A program made the translations under genes and the position numbers. Positions 24,718 to 32,876 of a DNA stretch of 64,000 nucleotides are shown here, one piece after another. The DNA comes from Alloalcanivorax dieselolei B5 (GTDB lineage Bacteria > Pseudomonadota > Gammaproteobacteria > Pseudomonadales > Alcanivoracaceae). The first letter of the stretch is position 1. Each line of letters begins with the position of its first letter. Below the pieces are notes generated by a model, which saw only the letters and a list, made by a program, of their open reading frames with translations, was not told the DNA's origin and searched no databases. The stretch lies in NCBI RefSeq assembly GCF_000300005.1, contig NC_018691.1, positions 620,001 to 684,000 of the forward strand, in the 5' to 3' direction.

Positions 24718-24733
24718 CCGCCTTGTCTCGGCA

Positions 24734-24753
24734 CGGCGTTGAAGAAAACGCCG
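24734..24753 (+). terminator. Weak hairpin after the ATP-grasp gene
   Basis: Inverted repeat CGGCGTT / AACGCCG with a 6-nt loop, 16 bp after the gene end. There is no T run; termination is likely only in part, if at all. Confidence 0.35.
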
Positions 24754-24764
24754 GACGGCGCGGA

Positions 24765-24794
24765 TAGTGTTACCCGGGTCGGGTTTGCTATACT
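24765..24794 (+). promoter_or_regulatory. Candidate sigma-70 promoter of the PP-loop/TusA pair
   Basis: TATACT at 24789-24794 is a good -10, with a weak -35 (TAGTGT, 24765-24770) 18 bp before it. A start near 24801 would leave about 30 nt before ATG 24832, and would place the longer in-frame start (24739) upstream of the transcript. Confidence 0.45.
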
Positions 24795-24831
24795 CCGTCG
24801 CCCACTTTTTGACCGGCACGCGAGCCGCCCT

Positions 24832-25929
24832 ATGACCGAGTCAGCCCCTCAAACGCTGCAACGACCGCTGCAACGACGCGCCATCGCCCTGGTTTCCGGC
24901 GGCCTGGACTCCATGCTGGCGGTGAAAGTCATGCAGGAACAAGGCATCCACGTCGAAGGGGTGAATTTCTTCACCGGCTTCTGTGTGGAAGGCCATACTC
25001 ACGCCATCCGCAAAAAGGACAAGGACAAAAACAAGCGTAACAATGCGCTTTGGGTCGCCGAGCAGTTGGGTATCAAACTGCATATCGTGGATATTTCGGA
25101 AGAGTACAAGGATGTGGTGCTCAATCCGAAACACGGCTATGGCGCCAATCTGAACCCCTGCCTGGACTGCAAGATTTTCATGGTCAACAAGGCCACCCTG
25201 ATGCTGAACAAGGCTCGGGAACTGGCTGGCGAGAAGGGGTTCGACTTCATCATCACCGGTGAGGTGGTGGGGCAGCGTCCCAAGAGCCAGCGCAAGGAAA
25301 CCATGCCGATCATCAGCCGCGAATCCGGTGCCGATGATCGCCTGTTGCGTCCGCTCAGCGCCAAGAACCTGCCGGAGACCCTGCCGGAACGGGAAGGCTG
25401 GGTGGATCGCAGCCAATTGCACGACTTTTCCGGCCGTAACCGCAAGCCGCAAATGGCGCTGGCCAAGCGCTTTGGCCTGGATGACTTCGCCCAGCCCGCC
25501 GGCGGCTGCTGCTTCCTTACCGATGAGTCCTATTCGCGCAAGCTGGCGGATCTGTGGCAGGCTCGTAACGAACGCCGTTACGAACTGGATGACATCATGC
25601 TGCTGAAGGTCGGGCGGCATATCCGCCCGGCGCCGCACTACAAGCTGATCATCAGCCGCGAGGAGGGGGAGAATCGCTTCCTGGAAGGCTATCGATATCA
25701 GTTCACCAGCATCACCACGTCGAGCTGCCCGGGACCGCTGGCTCTGATCGACGGCAAGCTGGAGTCCGACCACGAACTACGCCAGGCGGCCGCTATCGTC
25801 GCCCGTTATTCCAAAGGGCGAACCGATGACGAGGTGGTGGTGGAAGTACGCGATCCCAGCGGCGTGGTCCGTCAGTTGCCAGTGCGGCCGGCGACGCCGG
25901 ATCAGGTTTCGCCGGAATGGATGGTGTAA
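24832..25929 (+). CDS. PP-loop thiolation-type enzyme, MnmA/ThiI-like with C-terminal RNA-binding-like domain
   Basis: A 365-residue protein with the PP-loop ATP pyrophosphatase motif SGGLDS (22-27) seen in tRNA-thiolating enzymes. It also has a Cys pair NPCLDC (Cys 110 and 113) and a second pair GGCC (226-227) that could carry persulfide or metal. It is often annotated as a tRNA (5-methylaminomethyl-2-thiouridylate) methyltransferase, but it differs from true MnmA. The C-terminal 100 residues or so resemble the NFACT-R-type RNA-binding domain reported in fusions with such PP-loops (from memory, not checked). The partner gene 3 bp downstream is a TusA-family sulfur carrier, which supports a sulfur-transfer role. 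The start is chosen by the promoter position. Confidence 0.75.
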   Translation: MTESAPQTLQRPLQRRAIALVSGGLDSMLAVKVMQEQGIHVEGVNFFTGFCVEGHTHAIRKKDKDKNKRNNALWVAEQLGIKLHIVDISEEYKDVVLNPKHGYGANLNPCLDCKIFMVNKATLMLNKARELAGEKGFDFIITGEVVGQRPKSQRKETMPIISRESGADDRLLRPLSAKNLPETLPEREGWVDRSQLHDFSGRNRKPQMALAKRFGLDDFAQPAGGCCFLTDESYSRKLADLWQARNERRYELDDIMLLKVGRHIRPAPHYKLIISREEGENRFLEGYRYQFTSITTSSCPGPLALIDGKLESDHELRQAAAIVARYSKGRTDDEVVVEVRDPSGVVRQLPVRPATPDQVSPEWMV

Positions 25930-25931
25930 CC

Positions 25932-26174
25932 ATGAGCCATCACGAACTGGACGCCCGCCGGCTGCTGTGTCCGATGCCGGTGATCAAAACCCAGAATCAA
26001 GTGAACACACTCCAGCAAGGCGATACCCTGACGGTGATCTGCACCGACCCGGGGGCGCTCAACGACATTCCCGCCTGGTGCCGGATCAATGGGCATGCGG
26101 TGCTGGAAACCCGGGAAGAGGGCCATGAGGTGAGGGTGACGCTCGAGATTGGAGAGCCGTCCATTGCACTTTAA
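25932..26174 (+). CDS. TusA-family sulfur carrier protein
   Basis: An 80-residue protein with the CPMP motif (LDARRLLCPMPVIKT; persulfide-bearing Cys13) that defines the TusA family. It probably delivers sulfur to the upstream PP-loop enzyme, with which it forms a tight pair (2 bp between genes). Whether it is the cell's general TusA cannot be told from the window. Its stop codon lies inside the first NtrC enhancer of glnA. Confidence 0.85.
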   Translation: MSHHELDARRLLCPMPVIKTQNQVNTLQQGDTLTVICTDPGALNDIPAWCRINGHAVLETREEGHEVRVTLEIGEPSIAL

Positions 26175-26181
26175 TGGTGCA
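26165..26181 (+). promoter_or_regulatory. NtrC enhancer site 1 of glnA
   Basis: TGCACTTTAATGGTGCA, a full match to the NtrC palindrome TGCACY-N5-GGTGCA. Its centre is about 126 bp before the expected glnA start. It overlaps the last codons and stop of the TusA-family gene. Confidence 0.85.
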
Positions 26182-26194
26182 CTTTTGTTGATTG

Positions 26195-26210
26195 TGCACG
26201 ATATTGGTGC
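26195..26210 (+). promoter_or_regulatory. NtrC enhancer site 2 of glnA
   Basis: TGCACGATATTGGTGC, about 30 bp (three helical turns) from site 1 and on the same face of the DNA, matching the tandem arrangement of strong NtrC sites at enterobacterial glnA. Its centre is about 96 bp before the expected start. Confidence 0.82.
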
Positions 26211-26272
26211 TTCCTGCCCCAATATGCCGGCCGATTTCGGGGCGTTACGGCCCGGATGCGCTAAAAAAGGGC

Positions 26273-26287
26273 TGGCACGTAATTTGC
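26273..26287 (+). promoter_or_regulatory. Sigma-54 promoter of glnA
   Basis: TGGCACGTAATTTGC is a perfect -24/-12 element (GG and GC with 12-bp spacing). Transcription should start near 26299, giving a leader of about 100 nt with AGGAGG at 26382-26387. Confidence 0.92.
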
Positions 26288-26397
26288 TCTCCTATTGGCA
26301 TGCGGGGCCGAGTGCCCGAGAATAGCGGCTTCGAGTGGTCGGCCCGCCGATACCACTGAATGCCAGACACATACCCGTTCCAGGAGGACGTTCTACA

Positions 26398-27804
26398 ATG
26401 TCTGAAAAGACGCTGAAGCTGATCAAAGATAACGACGTGAAGTGGGTCGATCTGCGTTTTACCGATAGCCGGGGTAAGGAGCAGCACGTCACCATCCCGA
26501 GTTCGGAAGTGGACGAAGACTTCTTCCAGGACGGCAAGATGTTCGATGGTTCTTCCATCGCTGGCTGGAAAGGTATCAACGAGTCCGACATGATCATGAT
26601 GCCGGACGACAGTTCCGCGGTGGTCGATCCGTTCACCGACGTCACCACCCTGAACCTGCGTTGCACCATCGTCGAGCCCTCCACCATGCAGGGCTACGAG
26701 CGCGATCCCCGTTCCGTGGCTCAGCGCGCCGAGGAATACCTGAAGTCCACCGGTATTGCCGACAGCGCTCTGTTCGGTCCGGAGCCGGAATTCTTCGTGT
26801 TTGATTCCGTACAGTGGAAGTCCGACATGTCCGGCGCCATGTACAACATCTACTCCGAAGAAGCGGCCTGGGTGTCCGCCGATGAGTTCGAGAAGAACAA
26901 CATCGGTCACCGTCCGGGCGTGAAAGGCGGCTACTTCCCGGTACCACCGGTGGATTCCCTGCACGACCTGCGCGCCGCCATGTGCGCCGCCATGGAGCAG
27001 ATGGGCCTGGAAATCGAAGTGCACCACCATGAAGTGGGCACCGCCGGCCAGTGCGAAATCGGTGTTGGCGCCAACACCCTGACCGCCAAGGCCGACGAAG
27101 TTCAGATCCTGAAGTACTGCGTCCACAACGTGGCGCACGCTTACGGTAAAACCGCCACCTTCATGCCCAAGCCGCTGATCGGTGACAACGGTTCCGGTAT
27201 GCACGTGCACGTGTCCCTGGCCAAAGACGGCAAGAACCTGTTTGCCGGCGACAGCTACGCGGGACTGTCCGAGGAAGCCCTGTACTTCATCGGCGGTATC
27301 ATCAAGCACGCTCGCGCCATCAACGCCTTCACCAACGGTTCCACCAACTCCTACAAGCGTCTGGTGCCCGGTTTCGAAGCACCGGTAATGCTGGCGTACT
27401 CCGCCCGTAACCGTTCCGCTTCCATCCGGATTCCGTGGGTGAACAGCCCGAAAGCCCGTCGTATCGAGGCGCGCTTCCCGGATCCGTCCGCCAACCCGTA
27501 CCTGTGTTTCGCCGCCCTGCTGATGGCCGGCCTGGACGGCATCAGGAACAAGATGCACCCGGGCGATGCCATGGATAAGGATCTGTACGATCTGCCGGCC
27601 GAGGAAGCCGAGGGTATCCCGACCGTGGCTCATACCCTGACCATGGCTCTGGATTGCCTGGAAGCGGACTATGAGTTCCTGATGGCCGGTGACGTGTTCA
27701 CCAAGGATATGCTGGACGGTTACATCCAGCTCAAGCGTGAAGAGATCGAGCGTCTGAACATGACCCCGCACCCGGTTGAGTTCGACATGTACTACAGCTG
27801 CTAA
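26398..27804 (+). CDS. glnA: Glutamine synthetase, type I
   Basis: A 468-residue dodecameric enzyme that makes glutamine from glutamate, ammonia and ATP. Signatures include [18 protein letters not shown], the ATP-binding [17 protein letters not shown], and NRSASIRIP. Tyr397 in [15 protein letters not shown] is at exactly the adenylylation position of the E. coli enzyme; the modifying enzyme GlnE is encoded at 47906-50773. The start is fixed by AGGAGG and homology ([21 protein letters not shown]). Sigma-54 promoter and NtrC enhancers upstream, strong terminator downstream. Confidence 0.98.
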   Translation: MSEKTLKLIKDNDVKWVDLRFTDSRGKEQHVTIPSSEVDEDFFQDGKMFDGSSIAGWKGINESDMIMMPDDSSAVVDPFTDVTTLNLRCTIVEPSTMQGYERDPRSVAQRAEEYLKSTGIADSALFGPEPEFFVFDSVQWKSDMSGAMYNIYSEEAAWVSADEFEKNNIGHRPGVKGGYFPVPPVDSLHDLRAAMCAAMEQMGLEIEVHHHEVGTAGQCEIGVGANTLTAKADEVQILKYCVHNVAHAYGKTATFMPKPLIGDNGSGMHVHVSLAKDGKNLFAGDSYAGLSEEALYFIGGIIKHARAINAFTNGSTNSYKRLVPGFEAPVMLAYSARNRSASIRIPWVNSPKARRIEARFPDPSANPYLCFAALLMAGLDGIRNKMHPGDAMDKDLYDLPAEEAEGIPTVAHTLTMALDCLEADYEFLMAGDVFTKDMLDGYIQLKREEIERLNMTPHPVEFDMYYSC

Positions 27805-27828
27805 GAATCCCAAGTTCCCGGCAGTTGC

Positions 27829-27857
27829 AAGGCCTCGCTTCGGCGGGGCCTTTTTTG
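27829..27857 (+). terminator. Rho-independent terminator of glnA
   Basis: GGCC(T/C)CGC stem with a TTCG loop and a following run of six T (hairpin 27831-27850, T run 27851-27856), 25 bp after the stop. It suggests that most glnA transcription ends before the downstream regulatory genes. Confidence 0.92.
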
Positions 27858-27903
27858 TGGTTCATCACGGAATTGGGAACCGGCATTACCCTCCATCATG
27901 GAC

Positions 27904-28013
27904 AGCTGAGCCGCGTTACGCCTTTACGGGAACGCCGTGAATACGTCCCTGTAGGCTTCCGGTCGAACGTCCCTGTTCGACAGGATCCCGCAAAGGCGTA
28001 ACGCGGCTCAGCT
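27904..28013. repeat. Long intergenic inverted repeat
   Basis: Arms of 28 bp (27904-27931 and 27986-28013) with one mismatch, reading AGCTGAGCCGCGTTACGCC on the outside. The 54-bp spacer holds ACGTCCCTGT twice (27943-27952 and 27968-27977). It lies between the glnA terminator and the DUF4124 gene and looks like a REP/BIME-type repeat; no second copy is seen in this window. Confidence 0.75.
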
Positions 28014-28052
28014 TCGAGGTGGCCGGAAAGCAGGGTGTCCTTCTAACCGCCG

Positions 28053-28149
28053 GAGGAACCACGGTGGAATGGGTCATGTGGGCTCCTGTTCCGAAAGGTC
28101 TCCGTGCAGACCCGCCTCCCCGATGGAGCCTCCACCACCGTTGTTCCTC
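28053..28149. repeat. Nested hairpin element upstream of the DUF4124 gene
   Basis: GAGGAACCACGGTGGA (28053-28068) pairs imperfectly with 28131-28149, and directly inside it GGCTCC (28081-28086) pairs with GGAGCC (28125-28130), giving a two-step stem of about 97 nt. It lies about 80 bp before the DUF4124 ATG and could be a leader structure, a small RNA or a decayed repeat. Confidence 0.45.
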
Positions 28150-28228
28150 TAGTGTGCCCCAGACCCTTTTCTCCCCGTTCCGGTGCGGTCAGAATCAAAG
28201 TCGTGTCTCTTGGGGGGAGAAGGACCGT

Positions 28229-28939
28229 ATGAAAACCACAACCGTTCTATTGATCACTTTTATGGGTGTCTGCGCCGCTGTCTCGGCGCGGGCCGATGCT
28301 GTGCCGGAAACCCGAGGCGAGACGATCTTCCGTAGTGTCGATGAACACGGCAACGTAACGTTCACCGACGCACCGCCGGAGGGCCGCGATGCCGAGGCGG
28401 TCCGCATCGGCCCCACCAATACCGTGCCGGGGCCGCAACGGGCCCGGCCGTCGGCCGAGCCGCCTGAGTCGTCGCAGCCGGTCTTCGGGGGCTACCAGCG
28501 TCTGGCGATCGTTTCCCCGCAGCCGAATGCCACCGTGCGCAATCCGGAGGGGGCGATCAGTGTGGAGGTGGCGTTGGAACCGGCTCTGCAGGCCGGGCAC
28601 CGGCTGGAGATTCTGGATAATGGCAAGCCCCTGTCCGGAACCGCGCTGCGGGATCCGGAACGGGGTAGCCATGTGCTGGTGGCGCGTGTGCTGGATCAGC
28701 AAGGCAAGGAGCTTAAGCGCTCCGCCGCGGTCACCGTGCATGTGCATCGCACCAGCCGGTTGCAAAGTGGTCGGGCGCCCGCGCCCAGCGGAAGGGCCGG
28801 GATCGGGCAGGCTGCCCAGCGAGGGGGCGCCGCCAGTCCGGGCTCTGGCAGCGCCCTCGGAAGCGGCGCGAAGGCCGGTTCACCGGCCTCCGTCGGGCAG
28901 CCCGCCACCCGCGCTCAAACCGTTAAGCCCGATTCCTGA
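28229..28939 (+). CDS. DUF4124 domain-containing secreted protein
   Basis: A 236-residue protein with a signal peptide (MKTTTVLLITFMGVCAAVSARA) and a DUF4124 domain (ETIFRSVDEHGNVTFTDAPPEGRDAEAV). A beta-rich middle follows (YQRLAIVSPQPNATVRNPEGAISVEVALEPAL ... LVARVLDQQGKELKRS), then a low-complexity Ala/Gly/Ser/Pro tail. Genes of this family are commonly found between glnA and ntrB in Pseudomonas and relatives; the function is unknown. A strong GGGGAGAAGGA precedes ATG 28229; the longer in-frame form would include the hairpin region. Confidence 0.85.
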   Translation: MKTTTVLLITFMGVCAAVSARADAVPETRGETIFRSVDEHGNVTFTDAPPEGRDAEAVRIGPTNTVPGPQRARPSAEPPESSQPVFGGYQRLAIVSPQPNATVRNPEGAISVEVALEPALQAGHRLEILDNGKPLSGTALRDPERGSHVLVARVLDQQGKELKRSAAVTVHVHRTSRLQSGRAPAPSGRAGIGQAAQRGGAASPGSGSALGSGAKAGSPASVGQPATRAQTVKPDS

Positions 28940-28955
28940 CCCCTTTTTTCTGATT

Positions 28956-28996
28956 CGCACCAAGTCGGTGCATCCCTCCTGTGTACTGGCTACACT
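28956..28996 (+). promoter_or_regulatory. NtrC-like site overlapping a sigma-70-type ntrB promoter
   Basis: CGCACCAAGTCGGTGCA at 28956-28972 matches the NtrC palindrome at 11 of 12 fixed positions with the right 5-bp spacer. A -10-like TACACT lies at 28991-28996, so bound NtrC would cover the -35 area. In enterobacteria NtrC represses the equivalent glnL promoter in this way; autoregulation here is inferred. Confidence 0.6.
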
Positions 28997-29107
28997 GATT
29001 CTGGCCGTCTGGCCGTTCGACGCCCTCCAGCAGTGCCCGGTTTGCCTCATCCCGATGGTTCTGGCGGGTGGCCTGATAATTGCTTATGCCCCGTTATGGG
29101 CCGAATC

Positions 29108-30211
29108 ATGAAGACCGAGAAGGTAATGCACAAACGCTTGCTGGATCACCTGCGCACCGCGGTGATGCTGCTGGATGATGAGTTGCGGGTTTGCTACCTC
29201 AACCCGGCGGCGGAGATTATGTTGTCCACCAGTGCCAGCCGGATCATCGGGCAGGTGCTGCCGGACTATTTCCGTGATGACGGCAATGCCCATGGCGCAC
29301 TAAAGCAGTGCATCGAGGACGGTAACCCCTTTACGCGCCGGGAGGCGAAGCTGGAGGTGGCCCCCGGGGTGCAGGTGACGGTGGATTACAGCATTACACC
29401 GTTGCAGGAGCCCGGCTATCCGATGGCGCTGCTGGTGGAAATGCAGGGGCTCGACCGTATGCTCAAAATCAGCCGCGAGGAGGCCCTGGTGCACGCGCAT
29501 CAGGCCACCCGCGCACTGGTGCGGGGCGTGGCACACGAAATCAAGAATCCGCTGGGTGGGATCCGCGGCGCCGCGCAACTGCTGGAGCGTGCTTTGCCCA
29601 GTGCGGATCTGGCCGAGTACACGCGGGTGATCATCGACGAGGCGGACCGCCTGCGCTCGGTGGCGGATCGCATGCTCGGGCCGCGTAAACCGCCGGCGTT
29701 CGCCGATGTGAACGTGCACGAATGCCTGGAGCATGTGCGTCAACTGTTGCTGGCGGAATACCCCCAGGGGGTGCGGATCCTGCGCGACTACGATGTCAGT
29801 CTGCCGGACATTCCCGCCGACCGCGATCAGCTGATCCAGGTGCTGCTGAATCTGATGCGCAACGCCATCCAGGCGTTGCTGGAATCCGGTACCGAGGACG
29901 CGCAGGTCCTCCTGCGCACCCGGGTATTGCGGCAATTCACCATCGGCTCCACCCGCCACCGTCTGGTGTTGCGGGTGGATATTGAAGATAACGGCCCGGG
30001 GATCCCCGAAGAGTTACGGGAAACCCTCTTTTATCCCATGGTCAGTGGCCGAGCCAATGGCTCCGGTCTGGGTTTGTCCATCGCCCAATCCATTATCAGC
30101 CAACACCAGGGGCTGATTGAATGCGACAGCGAACCGGGCCGGACCCTGTTCAGTTTGCTGCTGCCCATGGAATTACCGGAAGCGAACAGCGCCACCTCGG
30201 ATTCGGCCTGA
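29108..30211 (+). CDS. ntrB: Nitrogen-regulation sensor histidine kinase NtrB
   Basis: A 367-residue cytoplasmic kinase/phosphatase that controls NtrC in response to PII. It has an N-terminal PAS domain (AVMLLDDELRVCYLNPAAEIMLS), the H-box VRGVAHEIKNPLGGIRGAAQLLERAL with phospho-acceptor His143, and an HATPase_c domain with QLIQVLLNLMRNAIQAL (N box), DNGPGIPEEL (G1) and GSGLGLSIAQSI (G2). ATG 29108 has only a weak ribosome-binding site; ATG 29126 (GAGAAGG just before it) is a possible start six codons later. ntrC follows after 41 bp. Confidence 0.95.
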   Translation: MKTEKVMHKRLLDHLRTAVMLLDDELRVCYLNPAAEIMLSTSASRIIGQVLPDYFRDDGNAHGALKQCIEDGNPFTRREAKLEVAPGVQVTVDYSITPLQEPGYPMALLVEMQGLDRMLKISREEALVHAHQATRALVRGVAHEIKNPLGGIRGAAQLLERALPSADLAEYTRVIIDEADRLRSVADRMLGPRKPPAFADVNVHECLEHVRQLLLAEYPQGVRILRDYDVSLPDIPADRDQLIQVLLNLMRNAIQALLESGTEDAQVLLRTRVLRQFTIGSTRHRLVLRVDIEDNGPGIPEELRETLFYPMVSGRANGSGLGLSIAQSIISQHQGLIECDSEPGRTLFSLLLPMELPEANSATSDSA

Positions 30212-30252
30212 CAGGCCGGCCGGTGGCCCGATGATGTAGGGAGAGCACAGGC

Positions 30253-31677
30253 ATGACCTCGACCATATGGGTGATCGACGATGACCGTTCCATCCGCTGG
30301 GTGCTGGAGAAGGCGCTCAGCCAGGAGGGGTTTCAACTGGCCTGTTTCGAGGATGCGGATGAGGCCCTCAATACCCTGGAAGAAGGCACCCGGGAACCGG
30401 ATGTGCTGATTTCCGACGTGCGCATGCCCGGTACCGACGGGTTGCGCATGCTCAAGATCCTGCAGCGCAAGCACCCGGATCTGCCGGTCATCATCATGAC
30501 CGCGCACTCGGATCTGGATTCGGCGGTGGCGTCCTATCAGGGCGGCGCGTTCGAGTATCTGCCCAAGCCGTTCGACGTGGACGAGGCGGTGGCGCTGGTG
30601 AAGCGGGCCATCAAGCACCGCCAGGAGGCCCGCGGTGAAGCGGTGGTGGCCAACGAGGAAACCCCCACCGAGATCATCGGTGAAGCGCCGGCCATGCAGG
30701 AAGTGTTTCGCGCCATCGGCCGGCTCAGCCACTCCAATGTCACCGTGTTGATCAACGGCCAGTCGGGCACCGGTAAGGAATTGGTGGCGCGGGCGCTGCA
30801 CCGTCATTCCATGCGCCGGGAAAAGCCGTTCGTGGCGTTGAACATGGCGGCGATTCCCAAGGATTTGATCGAATCCGAATTGTTCGGCCATGAAAAGGGC
30901 GCGTTCACCGGCGCCAATGCCCAGCGGGTGGGCCGCTTTGAACAGTCCAACGGTGGCACCCTGTTTCTGGATGAGATCGGCGACATGCCGCTGGAGGCCC
31001 AGACGCGGCTGTTGCGGGTGCTGCAGGAGAACGAATTCTACCGGGTCGGTGGTACCACTCCGATTCATGTGGACGTGCGCATCATCGCCGCCACCCACCA
31101 GGACCTGGAACGATTGGTGCGCGAAGGTGATTTCCGCGAGGATCTGTTCCACCGCCTCAATGTCATTCGCATCCATATTCCGAAGCTGGCGGAGCGCCGG
31201 GAAGACATCCCGCAGCTGGCCGGGTACTTCCTGCAACGGGCCGCCAGCGAGCTGGGCGTGGAACCCAAGGTGCTGCACAAGGACACCGAAAAGTATCTGG
31301 CGGCGCTGCCCTGGCAGGGCAACGTGCGGCAGTTGGAAAACACTTGCCGGTGGCTGACGGTGATGGCGTCCGGCCGGGAAGTGCTGGTGGACGATCTGCC
31401 GCCGGAACTGCGTCAGTCCGTGGGCCGGCCTGCCGAAGGCGGCGGCGACTGGCAGAAATCCCTGCGTCAGTGGGCGGACCGGGCGCTTGCCCAGGGTGAT
31501 CGGGCGATTCTCGATCAGGCGGTGCCGGTGTTCGAACGCACCATGATCGAAGTGGCGCTGCAGCATACCGGCGGCCGTAAACGTGACGCGGCGGCGTTGT
31601 TGGGATGGGGGCGCAATACCCTGACCCGCAAGATCAAGGAGTTGGACATGGAAGCGGAGTTCAGCGGCGAGGATTGA
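30253..31677 (+). CDS. ntrC: Nitrogen-regulation response regulator NtrC (sigma-54 activator)
   Basis: A 474-residue three-domain activator. The receiver domain has DDD near residues 9-11 and phospho-acceptor Asp55 (LISDVRMPG). The AAA+ domain has Walker A GQSGTGKE (169-176), the sigma-54-contact loop GAFTGA (216-221) and Walker B GTLFLDEIGDM. The C-terminal Fis-type helix-turn-helix is ALQHTGGRKRDAAALLGWGRNTLTRKIKEL. It should bind the palindromes at 3219, 26165, 26195 and 28956. Follows ntrB in the same operon. Confidence 0.97.
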   Translation: MTSTIWVIDDDRSIRWVLEKALSQEGFQLACFEDADEALNTLEEGTREPDVLISDVRMPGTDGLRMLKILQRKHPDLPVIIMTAHSDLDSAVASYQGGAFEYLPKPFDVDEAVALVKRAIKHRQEARGEAVVANEETPTEIIGEAPAMQEVFRAIGRLSHSNVTVLINGQSGTGKELVARALHRHSMRREKPFVALNMAAIPKDLIESELFGHEKGAFTGANAQRVGRFEQSNGGTLFLDEIGDMPLEAQTRLLRVLQENEFYRVGGTTPIHVDVRIIAATHQDLERLVREGDFREDLFHRLNVIRIHIPKLAERREDIPQLAGYFLQRAASELGVEPKVLHKDTEKYLAALPWQGNVRQLENTCRWLTVMASGREVLVDDLPPELRQSVGRPAEGGGDWQKSLRQWADRALAQGDRAILDQAVPVFERTMIEVALQHTGGRKRDAAALLGWGRNTLTRKIKELDMEAEFSGED

Positions 31678-31738
31678 CCAGGGGCTGCACACTCTAAGCC
31701 CTCAGCCGTGCCTTGCAGGCACGAATTCCGAGGTCGCT

Positions 31739-31828
31739 ACGAAGCCGCTGTAGGAGCTTGCCTTGCAAGCGAATCTTTTTGGCCGAGAGCCCATTCGCTT
31801 GCAAGGCAAGCTCCTACGGCGGCTTCGT
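31739..31828. repeat. REP-like palindrome after ntrC
   Basis: The core arms, 31751-31774 (TAGGAGCTTGCCTTG...) and 31793-31816, are a perfect 24-bp inverted repeat with an 18-nt loop; pairing extends outward to 31739 and 31828 with one mismatch. The TAGGAGCTTGCCTTGCAAGCG type is a common intergenic repeat in Pseudomonas-like genomes. It may end ntrBC transcription. Confidence 0.85.
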
Positions 31829-31931
31829 AAAACCTTCGGTGGGAAGCGGCCTGGGTCGTGAAGCTTTGCCTGCGTCTTGCGCTCGTTTCCGCAACCCTTA
31901 TGCTGGAGCGCACCTCGGCAAGAAGATCACC

Positions 31932-32876
31932 ATGGCGCTGTATCCTCCCCTCGAACCCTTTCATCACGAGTATCTGGCCGTCGGCGACGGCCATGAGCTC
32001 TATCTGGAACAATGCGGCAATCCGGACGGCGTACCGGTGGTGGTGCTCCACGGCGGCCCCGGTGGCGGCAGCTCGCCGTTGCTGCGTCGATTGTTTGACC
32101 CGCGTCATTACCGCATCGTGATCCATGACCAGCGCGGCGCCGGCAAGAGCCGTCCCCGCGCCGGCACTAACCACAATACCCTGGCGCACCTGGTCGACGA
32201 CATCGAACGCATTCGCCAGCATCTGGGCGTGTCCCGCTGGCAGGTGGTGATGGGAGGATCCTGGGGCAGCACGCTGGCTCTCAGCTATGCTCTGGAGCAT
32301 GGCGAGCGGGTGGCGTCACTGGTGTTGCGGGGCGTCTTCCTGTGCCGGCGGCAAGACATGGACTGGCTTTATACCGAGCACGGTGCCGCCCGCTATCGCC
32401 CCGAGCAATGGCAGCGGTTGGTGGAGGCCTTGCCGGCCGGGGAAGGCACGGTGCTGGCCCGTTATCATGCCGCGCTCGCCGCGTGTGAAGACCAGAACGA
32501 GGAGGGCATGCGGCTGGCTCGGGAGTGGACTCGTTGGGAAACCCATTTGTCCACCCTGATACCGCTGACCGGTGTGGACGTGGACGATCATGCCTGGCCC
32601 ATGGCCAGACTCGAAACCCACTACTTCGTGCACGAGGGCTTCTTGCCGGAACCGTTACTGCCGCGCTGCGCTCGGTTGTACTGCCCGGTGGAGATCGTGC
32701 ACGGCAGCTATGATCTGGTGTGTCCGCCGGAGCAAGCGTGGTTGTTGCATCAGACACTGCCGGACAGTCGCCTGCGCTGGGTGCCCGGCGCCGGCCATGC
32801 CACCAGTGAGGCGGGGATTGGGGAGGCGCTGATTGCCGCGGTGCATCGTCTGGAACAGCGCGGGGGGCTGGCGTGA
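31932..32876 (+). CDS. pip: Proline iminopeptidase
   Basis: A 314-residue alpha/beta hydrolase of peptidase family S33 that releases N-terminal proline. The oxyanion region is HGGPGGG (40-46), the nucleophile is Ser110 in GGSWGS, and the later SYDLVCPPEQ (Asp) and GAGHATSE (His) complete the triad. ATG 31932 gives the family start MALYPPLEPFHHEYLAV; a longer in-frame form would run through the REP-like palindrome. Overlaps dtd by GTGA. Confidence 0.94.
   Translation: MALYPPLEPFHHEYLAVGDGHELYLEQCGNPDGVPVVVLHGGPGGGSSPLLRRLFDPRHYRIVIHDQRGAGKSRPRAGTNHNTLAHLVDDIERIRQHLGVSRWQVVMGGSWGSTLALSYALEHGERVASLVLRGVFLCRRQDMDWLYTEHGAARYRPEQWQRLVEALPAGEGTVLARYHAALAACEDQNEEGMRLAREWTRWETHLSTLIPLTGVDVDDHAWPMARLETHYFVHEGFLPEPLLPRCARLYCPVEIVHGSYDLVCPPEQAWLLHQTLPDSRLRWVPGAGHATSEAGIGEALIAAVHRLEQRGGLA

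Noticed and set aside
31713-31931. N-terminal extension of proline iminopeptidase
   Set aside because: It crosses the REP-like palindrome and resembles no family N terminus; ATG 31932 fits.
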